From: Hypholoma sublateritium FD-334 SS-4 | Lineage: Eukaryota; Basidiomycota; Agaricomycetes; Agaricales; Strophariaceae | Assembly: GCA_000827495.1 (NCBI GenBank) | Contig: KN817704.1 | Location: 1 to 50,421 of the forward strand | DNA: 50,421 nt | Reading direction: 5' to 3' | Shown here: positions 39,906-50,421 of the stretch, piece by piece | Layout of the letters: the number at the start of each line of letters is the position of its first letter | Position numbering within the stretch: the stretch's first letter is position 1 | Notes under the pieces: generated by a model | Told to the model about the DNA's origin: nothing | Seen by the model: the letters and a program-made list of their open reading frames with translations, nothing else | The model's database searches: none | Made by a program: the position numbers and the translations under genes

Positions 39906-40721
39906 TCAGGTTGCTTTCTTCTTCGAAGCTGCAGCGCTGCTCTTCAGCGTGGCCTGGACTGCAACCTCAAACGGCCATGCATCTTGATAACGTTGGAGCT
40001 GCAGAAAGTCGCCCAAAATCTGTTTAGTGTAAAATGTGAATAATATAACAGATAAATCAAATTTTCGCACCTCTTCTCTCAGTTTAGACAACTTCTCGGC
40101 GTCCTGTGCCTGCCAAGACCGAGAGGAATCAAGTAGCCTCCTGCAACCAAGGGTAATTGCGGCCTATATACGAGTGAGCCAGGATCGTTTCTCGTATAGT
40201 CCATACTTTTGACTCACTCTGAACTCCTTGTACTCATCCTCATTCCATCCAAGCAAAGTCTCCAAGTTCTGTCGAGTGGCGTTCTTGGGACGTGGGATCC
40301 ACAAAGTCACGGCATAGGGCTGCCTCCCAGCCGAGCTCGGGCCGGCCCGCGGTGTCGGAGATGGAGATCCTCTCGGAGACGTACTTGGAGATGGACTCGG
40401 CTGCGGGTTTGGGGATGGAGGAACGGAACTGAGAGGGCTCGAATCAGCTCTTCTTTTGCCCTTTTCAACCGCAGTCTTTGGGCGTTCACGGGTGTTATAA
40501 GGGCGGAATCGCGTTGAAGAAGCCGTTGATCTGATGGGATCATCCGATGGCTTTCGCGCTGGATCCAAGTCCTCGAGATCAAGAACTGAGGTAGCCGGGG
40601 TATTATGAAGGTCAGTCAAGTCAATCGGAACGACCAGTGGCGGAGGAGGGGGCGTAGTTGTGGCGAAAGTTGCGATAGATGTGACATTTGTTGTAGGTGG
40701 CATAGTCGATAGTATGGGCAT
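39906..40721 (-). CDS. Ser/Pro-rich protein with conserved-looking C-terminus, unknown function
   Basis: Three exons (40721-40218, 40163-40071, 40019-39906) give 236 aa. The ATG at 40721 is chosen as the first in a low-complexity but plausible leader; a start 15 nt later is also possible. The first 140 residues are Pro/Ser/Thr-rich with a basic patch (EKGKRRA) and a run of PSPSP units, so probably disordered. The last 90 residues look folded and helical: YAVTLWIPRPKN, then LLGWNEDEYKEF, then RRLLDSSRSWQAQD. The end SKKKAT is basic. No family was recognised. It is divergent from, and 416 bp away from, a WD40 gene. Confidence 0.7.
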
Positions 40722-41137
40722 GATAAATGGCGACGTCTTGTGGCCTGCTTTAAATCGTGAGTTTTGGGGAGAAGGAGAAGTTGTCAGGTTACCTTCAGCA
40801 GTACGAATACAAAAAAAAACTAAATGTGGCACAAATGACGTTCATCGTTGCGCAACCCTTGGTTGGTGACACGGTTATTGTCCCTGCCTATTTTTAGAAA
40901 GAAAAGACCGGTGCGATCAAGGTCAAATCAAGGTGCGATGCCTCATATCAAATCGCAGGTAGATCGTAGGGAATACTTACATCAGATCTTGGCTGGGGAC
41001 AATAAATGAGACGGTCTCCAGGCATCATCTATTCAACTCATGGCGTTTATTGTAATGCATAAGCTTAAATTCAGGCTGAATCGGCGTCTCTGCAACACTG
41101 AACGCAGCGACAGTTCTTGCCCACAATTGCTACAACC
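40722..41137. promoter_or_regulatory. Shared divergent promoter region
   Basis: This 416-bp gap separates two divergent start codons. It holds a near-repeat GGTGCGATCAAGGTCAAATC / CAAGGTGCGATGCC at about 40911-40940. No TATA box stands out at the usual distance from either start. A promoter role is inferred from position. Confidence 0.4.
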
Positions 41138-42664
41138 ATGTCCACCAAGACTACTATTTCAACCTCTGATTCGTCTCAAGTTATACCTGTGCCATCCAAA
41201 AACAATTTATTTACTTTACAAACTCGGCTTGCAGGTCATACAGGGCTGGTTCTCTGCATGAGCATCACCGATGATGGAAAACTAGCAAGCGGTGGTATGT
41301 CACTTTATATATTTTTGTATTAATTGGCCCCACTGATGAACCCAAGGTATGGATGGAGTTCGTGTTTGGGACCTCCGTAGCATTGTCAGTGGTGGGAAAA
41401 CCACAAACGCATGGCATGTTTCACAGTTCTTGCGGCCATCCGGCGCTGGAAATCGTGGAGCAACCACAGCTCTCGCCTGGATAAGGCGTGAAGATGAACC
41501 CGATGATGGCCTTATTTATGGTACAGCAAGCGGACTTGTTGTCTGCTGGAGAGAAGTGTCAGGTCGTGAGACTGTAAGTGACACTCTAATATTGATAGTA
41601 AACAACGCCTGCTGACTCCATCGAAACCTGAAAACAGACCTTCGAAGAATCCTATTGCGCCAAACTGGCTAATCCCGGAGAGATTACCGCCATTGCCTTT
41701 GAATCGGGTTCAAACCATCTGGCAGTCTCCAATCGCAACTCTGTTGTTTCTCTTTTCCGAGTGGGTCCAAGGATCGACCTTCACCCATTATTTTCTATCG
41801 TTATCAAGAACCATATTCCAAAGGCGCTTGCTTTTGGAAAATCAGGCGAAGACAAGGAGATTCATACCTTCGGATTATACGATGGTATTATGTGAATATT
41901 TTATTTTATCCATGAATATGTGGTCAATACTAAATAATAGTCTCGTTCAGATATACTTTAAGTGGAAAAGATGGCAAAGTGGAGGATACTCAACACACTG
42001 GTTGCAATATGTAAGTTTACCTACAATTTACTTACTGCCATATTTTGGAATCATGCTGATCAATCTGCTCTGTTCAAGTGGAAACGTAACGGCCAACCTT
42101 AGAAGAGGCGTATTTTGTGTCGACGATCCCTCTCAAGGCACGGCACTTTATCGGTATAGCTCTTGGGATCGAGTACGTACCTATCCAGTCGCAGTCGAAA
42201 GGTCTATGCGACCACGACAAATCAGCTTTCTGGAGGACTGTAAATTCATTTTGAGTGGAAGCGATCACGGTGCAGTGTATCTTTTTGATCGGCGGTCAGG
42301 AAACATGGTAGATGAACTCAAGGATGGGGGGGATAGGGTTCAAGCCCTGGCAGTGCGTGTTTATTCATTTGAGATTATTTCCAACTGATTCCAAACTTCC
42401 AAGGCAACCGAGAATATAGAAATGCCTCTTATTTTCTCTGCGATGTGCCGCAGTGGGGCTGACGAAGCATGCTCCATTTCTGTGTGGCGCAAGAATGCGG
42501 ATACGACTTCCACCGGAAAGAAATCAGCGAAGGCCACTGCTCAGGCTCAAATTTCGATGTGGGCATTGGTGCTTAAGGTAATTATCCAAGCATGCTTCCT
42601 CATCATGGCGCTTGGATTCCTTTGGCAGAACAGAACAGGTATCATGGGCTCCCAATCTTCCTAG
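41138..42664 (+). CDS. WD40-repeat protein with C-terminal membrane segment
   Basis: Six exons (41138-41294, 41347-41573, 41638-41891, 41951-42010, 42079-42352, 42404-42664) give 410 aa. WD40-type strands are seen at LAGHTGLVLCMSITDDGKLASG, GVRVWDLRS, HLAVSNRNSVVSLFRV, IYTLSGKDGK and GSDHGAVYLFDRRSG, enough for one propeller. Intron 3 uses the donor at 41892 (GTGAAT), not the nearer GT, to keep frame. The C-terminus carries a hydrophobic stretch (VLKVIIQACFLIMALGFLW) followed by QNRTGIMGS, so the propeller is probably tethered to a membrane. A 51-nt GT-AG segment (about 42576-42626) inside the last exon could be spliced in frame, which would remove that membrane segment. The function is unknown. 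Confidence 0.85.
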
Positions 42665-45347
42665 ACACTGTATATATCCATGTCACACACCCCATTGGAC
42701 ACGTAGCAATGAGCATTAGGCCCCAGACACGTAGTATCACAAATCAAACGATATATCAAATATTCACTGCAACCACGCACACACCTTTCTGAACTTTTAC
42801 GTAGCCACTATCCCGTCCAGCGCACGCAAAGTTGGCACCATGTCGTCTGCTCACTCGATCAATTCTGCTGTGCTGCCAGACGCCTTCTGACCAGCAACAG
42901 AGTATGCTATCGTATGCACTCAGCCATCCCGACGGCCCCTGGTGCGGTGTCCACCCGCGCCTGCCACCCGCGCTGATGAAGATCTGTATGTCCCTTGCCA
43001 TACACAATATGCGCACAAGCGCTTCGACCCCTCCTAGTCCTCATGCGCTCAACACCAACAATACCAACCCACCCCGGACCCCTACCTTGCGCAGGCGTAT
43101 CATATTGTATCGCGCTTTAGCGCACTCCAGCGCCCGATCTTGTCATCCCGGGCTCACTCCTCTAAATCTGCCGCATTCGAGCTGCGCAGTGATTTCATAT
43201 TCCGCAGGTGGATCGGACGCCAACTGAGTGAAAGTATGTGCCAAAGCGCGCGGCGGAAATCACATATCACCCATGGAGGCAGGCGCACCACCTCACGACA
43301 TACCTACAATGATCAGACTATATTCAAATCTTCAGATTACGCATCCGGCTCCAAGCGGTGTGCTGGCTGATCGCGCACAGGACAGCGACCCCCAATCTTG
43401 TGCACGTATCACTCGCTCGGTTGCTGGGCGCGGTCGGAAGACAACAGCTGCGCCCTGCTTGCCGCTCGCGCTACGCAGACAGAGGGGCACGGGTAAATGT
43501 GCATGCACGAGCATGCGTGTGCGTGCGTGCATTTGGCACCAGAAACGTAGGGAACACTTTTGAATGGATTTTAACATGTAAATTTACATTATTATTCATT
43601 ACTATTTTTACAATAATACTCTTGTTCCGTGTACTCCGCCTCTACCCCTGCGACAGCGACACCCTCGTGCATTCGATGACATATGAGACCAGCAGGCGCC
43701 GGGCGCGCATTGGGAGATAGCGAAACTGCGTCGCTCGGAGCGCGCACCGTGCATACAGATCGGGCTGCGGCCATGTGTGCCGACATCGTCTGTTTATATG
43801 TGCATGACAGGGCGCCAGCTCTGGTGTTGGCACGATGAGTAGCAGTGGAAATCCTTGTGTGCGCGCTGGTCAGCGGCGCGTGGTAGCACGGATATGGCCG
43901 AACTGCTACGCACCGCGGTGTGTCTGCCTCTGCTATCCCAAGGCACGGTGCTCGTGCTCGCACTACACCGTCCCACGCCGCACTCGACACCCTGGCGCAC
44001 AGATCGTGGCCCCCACGCACACAACCGGCCCCTGTAACGCGGTGGAACACGGAGACGGCGCACTGGATAACGGCGGTCCAGAGTCGCGCCGTGCATGCTC
44101 CATGGGCGCTGTGCCAGTCGGCGGTTAGCGGGAAGTATAGCAAGCGTGGAACAGCGGTGCGTACCTATGCACACCGTTAGGGCACCGTGACTGACCCCCA
44201 ACAGGTCCTAGCCGCCGTCGTCTGTCCGCCGTCGAGCAGGGGCGCGCCTCACTACTGCGCCGAGTGTTGTGCGCCCGCCATAGCCTACGTGCTCGGCGCG
44301 CACGTGCTGGGCGAGGGTGCTCACCCCGGGCGTTACTTCGCTGAGCTGGCTGGGCAGCCGCGACGGCATTGGGGGCCGAGGAGGCGAGGGGGGGTGTATC
44401 GCACCGGATTTGCACTCTCGCGGTCGTTGTTGGGTGGCGAAGAGGCGAGGGAGGGCTTATGGCCTCAATTCAGCGCAGTGCAAACGCGGCGGGGGTCCGC
44501 TTGGTGGGCAGAGTGGACGCAGCGGCCACATAGGCATAGAGCGGGTGGGGCGGCGTTGAGGGGTGTGTCGGGCACCAAAGTCGGCGCCTCATGTCCATGT
44601 CGGCACCGTGGTGACGCCTGTGATGCTCTCGTGGTCGTCGTTGTAATGCGAGCGAGCGAGGGGGCATAGGGAGCACGTCGCACCGTCGGCGTAGTGGCCG
44701 TAGGCGCTGTGTGCACTGCGGGAGGTCGGATTAATGTGTTAAGGGGGGGGCGATGCAGCCACGCACCACATGGATCTCCCGCTCTCGGGTCTTCCCTTTT
44801 TGCCATCCCCACCGCGATCCTACGGCCATCGTTTGCTACGAAAGTTTACGAAGCCAAGCCCACATCCCAGCTGAAAGGGGAGGGGCTCGGCACTAAGTGA
44901 TAGTGAGAGACAACGATCAACCGAGTTTGCACTCGGTTGATCATCGTCTCGGTGTTTGCCGCGCCACGTCCACATCATTGTCGATGATGCCCAGGACAAC
45001 CGCGGGCGAGACTTATGAATAATCGGCTTGTATGAATACAAATAAATGAGAAAAAATACCTTTTCCGAGTCGACTTATTGGTACTGAGTGAGCGATCTCT
45101 GAGCGATCACACATACTGACAGGTTTATTGTCCGGGCATGCTACTACGAGTGGCTAAGAATAGACAGAAGATGCTGATACAGCCAAGACGACGCTCAAGA
45201 GGTTGGCACTCCACTTATTGTCTGTACTGGCCCATTAAAAGACATCCAATATGCCTCTTACTCCCCCATACCTCAATTTTACAAACCTAACAGCTGGCCT
45301 GTTTTCCCCTTCCTCGCTCTCATTTGACACATCAAGTACTCAATCTA
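42665..45347. other. Gene-poor region with a GC-rich island
   Basis: No gene was recognised in 2.7 kb. 43600-44870 is clearly GC-rich, with long frames in several phases on both strands but without motifs or splicing logic. An interrupted C/A-rich patch lies at 43020-43080. A perfect hairpin at 44915-44942 is listed separately. 45050-45347 returns to normal composition and should hold the promoter of the next gene. Confidence 0.45.
44915..44942. repeat. Perfect 12-bp hairpin
   Basis: GATCAACCGAGT (44915-44926) pairs with ACTCGGTTGATC (44931-44942) around a TTGC loop. It sits at the right-hand edge of the GC-rich island. There is no CTRR just after it, so it is not a Helitron end. Role unknown. 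Confidence 0.7.
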
Positions 45348-45933
45348 ATGGTCAATCAACGAAAATGGATCTCTCCTGAGCAGGTAAGTATATTTACAAT
45401 TTCCCGTTGATATTCTATGCTCAAGTCAACAATGTTAGGCAGCGGATCATGCTATCCTCCGAAGCCGATTATATTCGTCCAGGAGCAGCATCCCTAAGCC
45501 TACAAAGATTTACACAAAATGCACCTCGTCTAATCCTCAAGATATCCGTTACCCATGCCTTGAGGACATTCTTGACGGCGGCAGATTTCAGCCACATACA
45601 CATGACATTTTTGTTCATATACGCCTTGGTACCCGACGTTCAGCTCTTTTCCGAGTATTTTTCAAGAGGCATGTTCTACTCTCACCCAACCATCAGATTG
45701 GAATCCACGGAGATCTCGTAGTCATGAGGGTCGCATCTCACAATGTTCATTCTGTGGTTAATATGAGGTCATCAGATGACCGATATGTGGACTCAGCATT
45801 GCGTTCTCAGTGAGTCTCCGTCTGAATATCTCAATTATATGAATACTGATTTTTTAATAAAAGAATCCTTCCACTGATACGACGTTTCCAAGCTGGAAGA
45901 CGCACAAAGATTCCGCGAACAATACGACCATAG
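45348..45933 (+). CDS. Small conserved-looking protein, unknown function
   Basis: Three exons (45348-45383, 45439-45809, 45864-45933) give 158 aa. The start MVNQRKWISPEQ is in a 36-nt first exon; the long second exon is open for 123 codons with its first ATG far inside, so a simple ORF scan misses it. The introns are 55 and 54 nt with good GT-AG ends. The middle reads like a folded domain: HDIFVHIRLGTRRSALFRVF, then IGIHGDLVVMRV, then SVVNMRSSD. The end is basic (RRFQAGRRTK). I do not recognise a named family; proteins with a similar GDLVVMR / VVNMR pattern occur in mushroom genomes as hypothetical proteins, from memory. Confidence 0.65.
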
Positions 45934-46374
45934 TAGAATAGCCATCATTGAATAGTATACACCTAGATCATGTGTAAGACATATGTAATACCCAAAATTG
46001 ACTCCCAACCGAGCTGTTGAACATTGAGCTTTGATCGAGATCAGTCATTGTTGCCTCCGATTGCCAAGTGAAATGACATCACTGCAGACAATCAAGTACG
46101 TACATATTGGGATTAAAATAGGATCTCCATGTACGCGGAGAATCTTGGGTGAATCACATCTCTTTTGTTCGACAAATTAATCTTAAGGTGGATGAATAGA
46201 AGTTGCGTAAGATCCAGGTGACAAGAATCTATGGTATGATAATTGACCTGACAGACAGACAAAAGATACCTAGGCAACGACTTGAACAAATGTGAGTAGT
46301 CATAGTTGGGTCGTAGACGGGTCGTAGGCAAGTACTAATAGCATGCGTTGAGGTTGTCCTACGATCTTTACAGA
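45934..46374. other. Intergenic, promoter side of the next gene
   Basis: No gene seen. GGGTCGTAG occurs twice close together (about 46309-46328). Otherwise it is plain AT-rich sequence. Confidence 0.5.
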
Positions 46375-49039
46375 ATGCCTACTCACGAAAACTCTACACT
46401 TGATACCACCGAACTCTCAACAATCTGGAGTGATGCTAGTCCATCGTATCCAGAACAGAGTCTGCAGCCAGCAGCGTCCACAGCCATGATACCCTCTGCT
46501 ACGATAATTATGCCTAATACAAATGTTTGGGCCAATGATGCTGACGCTGTCTTACCTCAAAACGACGAAGAAGCCTTCGTAGAAATGAATTTGATCCCAA
46601 TGGATCCCTTCTGCGACTCGGACAGTGAAACGCCACGCCAGATTACCCACGAAGGGAATTTACGGCGTAAACATGGTGAAGAAATGGATGTTGATCAGGT
46701 ACGCATTTTCGAATTTCCAATGCCCATTTGCAGATACTGATGCACTGCGCTAGAATATACTGAATACAAAGCGCGTTGCCGTGGCTGGTCCCAATCAACA
46801 GATTTTGGATGATGTGAGTCATCTTTAGGGGAAATATGTCTCGAAGTACAGATAATAGAGCTATGTGCAGATACGTGATCGAGAGGAAATTACGAGACAT
46901 AGGGCATTGGAACATGCAGTTCGGCTCAGAAATCAGCGCAAAGAGATTCAAGTTCTGCGAAGCCGGTGCGAAGAGGAAGAACGCCGGCGTGCTGCTGATC
47001 AAGAGACTGAAACCCAGATGACCGAACAAATTCTGCAATATGAGCGAAAAATCATGGAGCTGACGAAGGTGAATGAGCAATTGGTGAGTCCATTATTCCT
47101 GTAATCAGAAAAGGCATGCCTTCAACTCCAATATTTAAAATTTAAAGGCTCAGATGATGAATGGCGGGCAACAGCAACTTGACCAGTTGAATAAACAATG
47201 CGAAGCAATGGTTAGTTTATTCTCCTCACCACAGCAGTTTGTTATCAGCTTAATGCATTGAACTCAGAACAGCGCGATTAACCACATGCGAACAGAAAAT
47301 GAGCGAGATAAAGTATGTGTCTGACTAACGAAAATTGATGTACCATGGTCCATAAGTCTGAGGTTTATATTCTGCAGACCAGCCGTGAAAACGAAATACT
47401 AGGACTTCGGCAGCGTTTAAATGCTGCAACTGAAAAACGTCGGCCAAACTCTACGCCCACTACCCCACAACGCAATACGCCGATTAATTATAGGATAATT
47501 CAAGGGAATCGCGCGAATATCGGGGTTGTTCCGCTCAGACCAGCCAACCCATCGACTGATCCAGGGAGAGGTCCCACAGGTATGTCATTATTCTTTGGTA
47601 TCCTATTGCGTACGCTCACTGTACCGACCAGCCAACCCACCGACTGATCCAGGGAGAGGTCCCACAGGTATGTCATTACTTTATGGTATCCTATCGTGCA
47701 CGCTCACTGCACCGACCAGCCAACACATCGACTGATCCAGGGAGAGGTGCCACATGTACGTCATGAGCTTTTGATATCTCTGTCTTGTGCACTCACCGTA
47801 ACCAGCGACGGCGCCGGAAGTTCCCCTTGACTTGAATAACCCTCAGGGGGAACAAACAGTGCACGCAATCGTCAAGGAGGTACTCCAGCAAATGAATGCT
47901 GATATCTCAGTGAAAGATTCATCTAGACGAAGAGCCAGACGCTCTGTTCGGTCTCAAAATCAATGCAGCATTCAAGAGCAGAAGAAAACTCTACCCAAAG
48001 GACATGACCTTGCGTGGAAGGTGGGATTCTTCGCTTTATTACTAGTATTCTGTCCAATGTATCTTACAGGAAGTTGTCCGCCGAGCGTGGAAAACTCATT
48101 TCAGTGTTTCATCGGTGGCCGATTTTGCCCTATACGAGCCAGCACCTCCAGCTGCCGTTGAAGCATTTGAAACAGGTCCACATGGTCCAAATAATCAAAA
48201 TGTGCTCGACTTTGGAAAGGGCTTTGAGAAGTCAAGATGGAATAAGGTCATCCTCAAAAAATTTGTCGAAGATCTTCTTGAGGAGCGTCGAGAAGATGGG
48301 TCCTGGGATGTTTCTGACGTATCTCACCAGTACCTATTGGCATTATTCTACGGGCAACTCAAACGATCGCGAGAAGCCTGGAGACAGGTGCAGAGCCGCC
48401 CCATAATTGATGAGGGTCGGATGGAGACGACGACGGAGGTTGCTGAGCGTATTGATGAATATACCATCCAGCGACTTGCGATGGTGGGCTCACGGTCGCG
48501 TCGTGAGCGGGTAGCTTTCTTTATTTATATTTTGAAAATACCTTGCTGAATATATCCTGCAGAAGTACGAACGCCGAACTAAGGCTGTCGAGAAAATTAT
48601 ATGCATCAAGTTGTCTTTGAACGCCCCGGATCTCACGACATGGCAATACTTTCGAGATCTCCTCATCAAGCTTTCCGTTGACGGCATGTCATCTGAAGAG
48701 GAAGGAGTGACCAAATTGGGTGATATCCATGTTCCAGTCTTTCGCGTGAAGATTTGTGTCTGGCGCAACCCAGTTCTCACAGATTACTTGAAGTACATCG
48801 ACAAAGAATCACAGAATCCGGCTATCCGGCCAAATCGCGGAAGCAAGCTTCACCCTCGCATCCAGATCGATGAACCCGGGGTAACCCCTGCGCCAAAAGA
48901 GCTCCCGCGGTGCCTTTACAAGGAGGATTGGCTCAAGGCCGAAGAAGAAGTCAAGGGGAAGGAATGGATCGAAGAAGAGCTAAAGGTCTCACGAGAGGTA
49001 TTTAAACTACTAGAATTTGTGGCACATGTAGATGCATAG
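46375..49039 (+). CDS. Coiled-coil protein with triplicated exon, unknown function
   Basis: Eleven exons (46375-46698, 46754-46813, 46871-47083, 47148-47210, 47268-47312, 47378-47579, 47632-47667, 47720-47755, 47806-48020, 48070-48510, 48563-49039) give 703 aa. Residues 1-108 are acidic and polar. A long coiled coil covers about 129-260 (REEITRHRALEHAVRLRNQR; EEEERRRAADQETE). A 12-residue unit (ANPSTDPGRGPT) then occurs three times at about 291-326, each in its own exon or exon end. A basic patch (RRRARR) follows. The C-terminal 300 residues form a conserved-looking domain: VVRRAWKTHF, LYGQLKRSREAW-like, GMSSEEEG, VFRVKICVWRNP, LPRCLYKEDWL. This domain recurs in many hypothetical basidiomycete proteins (memory, not searched). 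The coiled coil suggests self-association; no catalytic motif is visible. Confidence 0.8.
47538..47801 (+). repeat. 88-bp exon-plus-intron tandem repeat, three copies
   Basis: Copies start at 47538, 47626 and 47714, each 88 bp and highly alike (GACCAGCCAACCCATCGACT...). Each copy contains the acceptor GACCAG, a 36-nt exon in phase 1-1, and a 52-nt intron. Copies 1 and 2 end the exon at CACAG|GTATGT; copy 3 has CACAT|GTACGT. It lies inside the coiled-coil gene. Confidence 0.92.
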
Positions 49040-50148
49040 AAGCTAGGTCATATACATATCAATTATCATGTGCTGGACATGTAAAGCTCATCCGTTCTGG
49101 CATTCCCAACGTCTCTATTGCTTTGAGGTGCACCCGCCCATGCGCATTGCGAGTCCACCCCCACCGCCGATATCAGCAGCAGCAGCAGCGCCGCCACCCC
49201 TGCGCATCCAATTCCTCGACAAACTCCAGTGGTACTTCCCCTTGCTTTCCTCTCCGACCGACTAACATCGCACAAGTTTTCGGTCTCGCAGGACCGCCTC
49301 TTCCTCGAGAGTCGACACATGCGAGCACAACCTCAAGCGCGAGAGGATGGGCACCGAGCCGACGACGCAGACTGCGGGCGAGCCCGGGCCCGCACACTCG
49401 TTCGCTCCAAGAGCCTCTACGAGCGGGTCGCGCGAACGGCGAGGACGAGCTCCACGCAGCCGTGCGTCGCATCGTCGAGCAGGTCGGCAGCGATCCCGCG
49501 AGGGCGCCAGCGCAAGCGAGTACGGCCCGGGCGGCGCGCCGCGCCGCAGTGGCTCGTGCGTGCTTTCGGCGTGCCGTCGTCCCCCGCGCGCCGCACGCTC
49601 CTCCGCTGGGGGATGCACGCGCACCCTTCGTCCCAGCACCACACCATCCCCTCACGCAGCACGCGCCCCCGGCCTACACGCGCACGCCCACTCGCACTCC
49701 GTGTCGTCCTCCTCCGCGGGCAGCGCTGCGTACGACGACTTCGCCCTAGCCCGTAGCGGGGCCGCATCGCTCTCCGCGCCGTCACACAAGCAGGCGTTGG
49801 AACCCGTGCGGCGGCAGCTCATGGCGGAGGCGATTCGCCGTGTTGGGGGGATGGTGGGGGTGGGCGCATAGGTGTGGGAGGTGGAGGGGGCATATGTGTG
49901 GGGGGCACGGGCGGCGCGCGGGTACCACCCGTACGCGTACACTACGAGCAGCTCGCGCGCGGGGTCGACGACGTCATCGCCGCTCGTGCACCTCGTCGCA
50001 CTCGCCTCGCGAGTACGCCGTCTCCCCCTCTGTCGGTGTTGGCATGGGTAACGGTGGGGGGTAGGGTGGGGGGCGCGCCCGGAGTCGCGCGGGTCGGCGT
50101 ACGGCGAGCTGCACGAGCAGTTCATGCTGGGAGGGGCACGGGCGGCGC
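49040..50148. other. GC-rich island, possibly a frameshifted gene fragment
   Basis: This stretch is markedly GC-rich. Protein-like pieces alternate between plus frames: FGLAGPPLPREST near 49280, EPTTQTAGEPGPAHSFAPRA near 49350-49410, EDELHAAVRRIVEQVGSDPA near 49445-49505, and SAAYDDFALARSG then LEPVRRQLMAEAIRRVGG near 49720-49850. They could be parts of one decayed gene or chance frames in GC-rich DNA; I could not build a model. A CAGCAGCAGCAG run lies near 49170. Confidence 0.35.
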
Positions 50149-50152
50149 GCGG
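49902..50152 (+). repeat. 20-bp direct repeat abutting the right LTR-like end
   Basis: GGGGCACGGGCGGCGCGCGG occurs at 49902-49921 and again at 50133-50152, 231 bp apart. The second copy runs straight into the LTR-like repeat. The 211 bp between them are GC-rich with no clear gene. Confidence 0.7.
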
Positions 50153-50421
50153 TGAGAGGCTTGCTGTCGGGCAAGACACGAATCACAAAACACACAACCA
50201 CTGCGGAGCGAGATTCTATCCCTAGATCGAGCGACGCTCTTCCTAGTACTATAAAATCTAATGTGTGCTCTGCCCCGTAGTAGCTAGCTAATGTAACTTT
50301 ATGTCTTTCTCTTCAACAACACCCTGCGGTTCGTTGTAAGGTAAGGGGAATTATTCAATACTAATCAATCAATTCAATCTAGCTTTCTTAGACTAGAGTA
50401 AAGAGAGATACAAGAGTTTAT
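50149..50421 (+). repeat. LTR-like repeat, right copy (runs off window end)
   Basis: 50149-50392 is the exact inverse of 1-244 apart from the N positions there. The likely first base of the element is TG at 50153. A TATAAAA box is at 50250-50256 and a pyrimidine- and AT-rich tail follows, as in the U3/R parts of an LTR. It continues past the window, so its length is at least 270 bp. Confidence 0.6.

Noticed and set aside
44187..44669. 160-codon plus-strand frame in the GC-rich island
   Set aside because: Frames of this size occur on both strands and in several phases here because GC-rich DNA has few stops; no family motif or intron structure is seen.
47520..47810. CRISPR-like array from the regular repeat spacing
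   Set aside because: The 88-bp units are contiguous tandem copies without unique spacers and sit inside a eukaryotic gene as exon/intron units.
49173..49655. Long antisense frames (160 and 126 codons) in the last GC-rich island
   Set aside because: They are Arg/Ala-rich shadows of GC-rich DNA; the plus-strand pieces look slightly more protein-like, and even those do not form a gene.

Overview
The window looks like nuclear DNA from a mushroom-forming basidiomycete (Agaricomycetes). Genes are densely interrupted by 45-70 nt GT-AG introns with CTAAC/CTAAT branch points. The families are typical of that class: a Helitron, a Plavaka/Tnp2-like transposase, a FunK1 kinase, a NACHT protein, an F-box protein with a leading coiled coil, secreted aryl-alcohol-oxidase-type GMC enzymes, a type I metacaspase and EF2. 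All exon models were made by hand from splice signals, frame continuity and family motifs; no database search was run.

Layout. 1-244 and 50149-50421 are copies of one LTR-like repeat in inverted orientation, so each end of the window runs into a retroelement. 245-7001 is a Helitron: a Rep/helicase gene broken by two in-frame TGA codons, a second gene that is still fully open, and a textbook 3' end (hairpin plus CTAG). A 654-aa NACHT protein follows (7752-9847), then 3.6 kb of GC-rich and decayed sequence, then an F-box gene (13447-15315). 16356-24465 holds three minus-strand genes: a coiled-coil protein of unknown function, a FunK1 kinase, and an intact 991-aa Plavaka-like transposase. 24970-31030 carries two tandem secreted GMC oxidoreductases with matching gene structure.

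The right half is more housekeeping in character: EF2 (32314-35364, ten exons), a 17-exon metacaspase on the minus strand (36156-39021), a divergent pair (a 236-aa S/P-rich protein and a 410-aa WD40 protein with a C-terminal membrane segment), a small 158-aa gene whose main exon has no ATG (45348-45933), and a 703-aa coiled-coil protein in which an 88-bp exon-plus-intron unit is present three times (46375-49039). Three GC-rich, gene-poor islands lie at about 9.93-11.0, 43.6-44.9 and 49.1-50.15 kb.

Biologically this is a mosaic of accessory DNA (transposons, NLR, FunK1, F-box) around a few conserved genes. The GMC pair probably supplies extracellular H2O2 or oxidises alcohols during lignocellulose decay. 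The NACHT protein and the metacaspase are both families linked to fungal regulated cell death, but nothing shows that they act together. I found no convincingly new multi-gene system. The least ordinary items are the triplicated exon/intron module, the Helitron whose companion gene is intact while its transposase is decayed, and the LTR-like ends.
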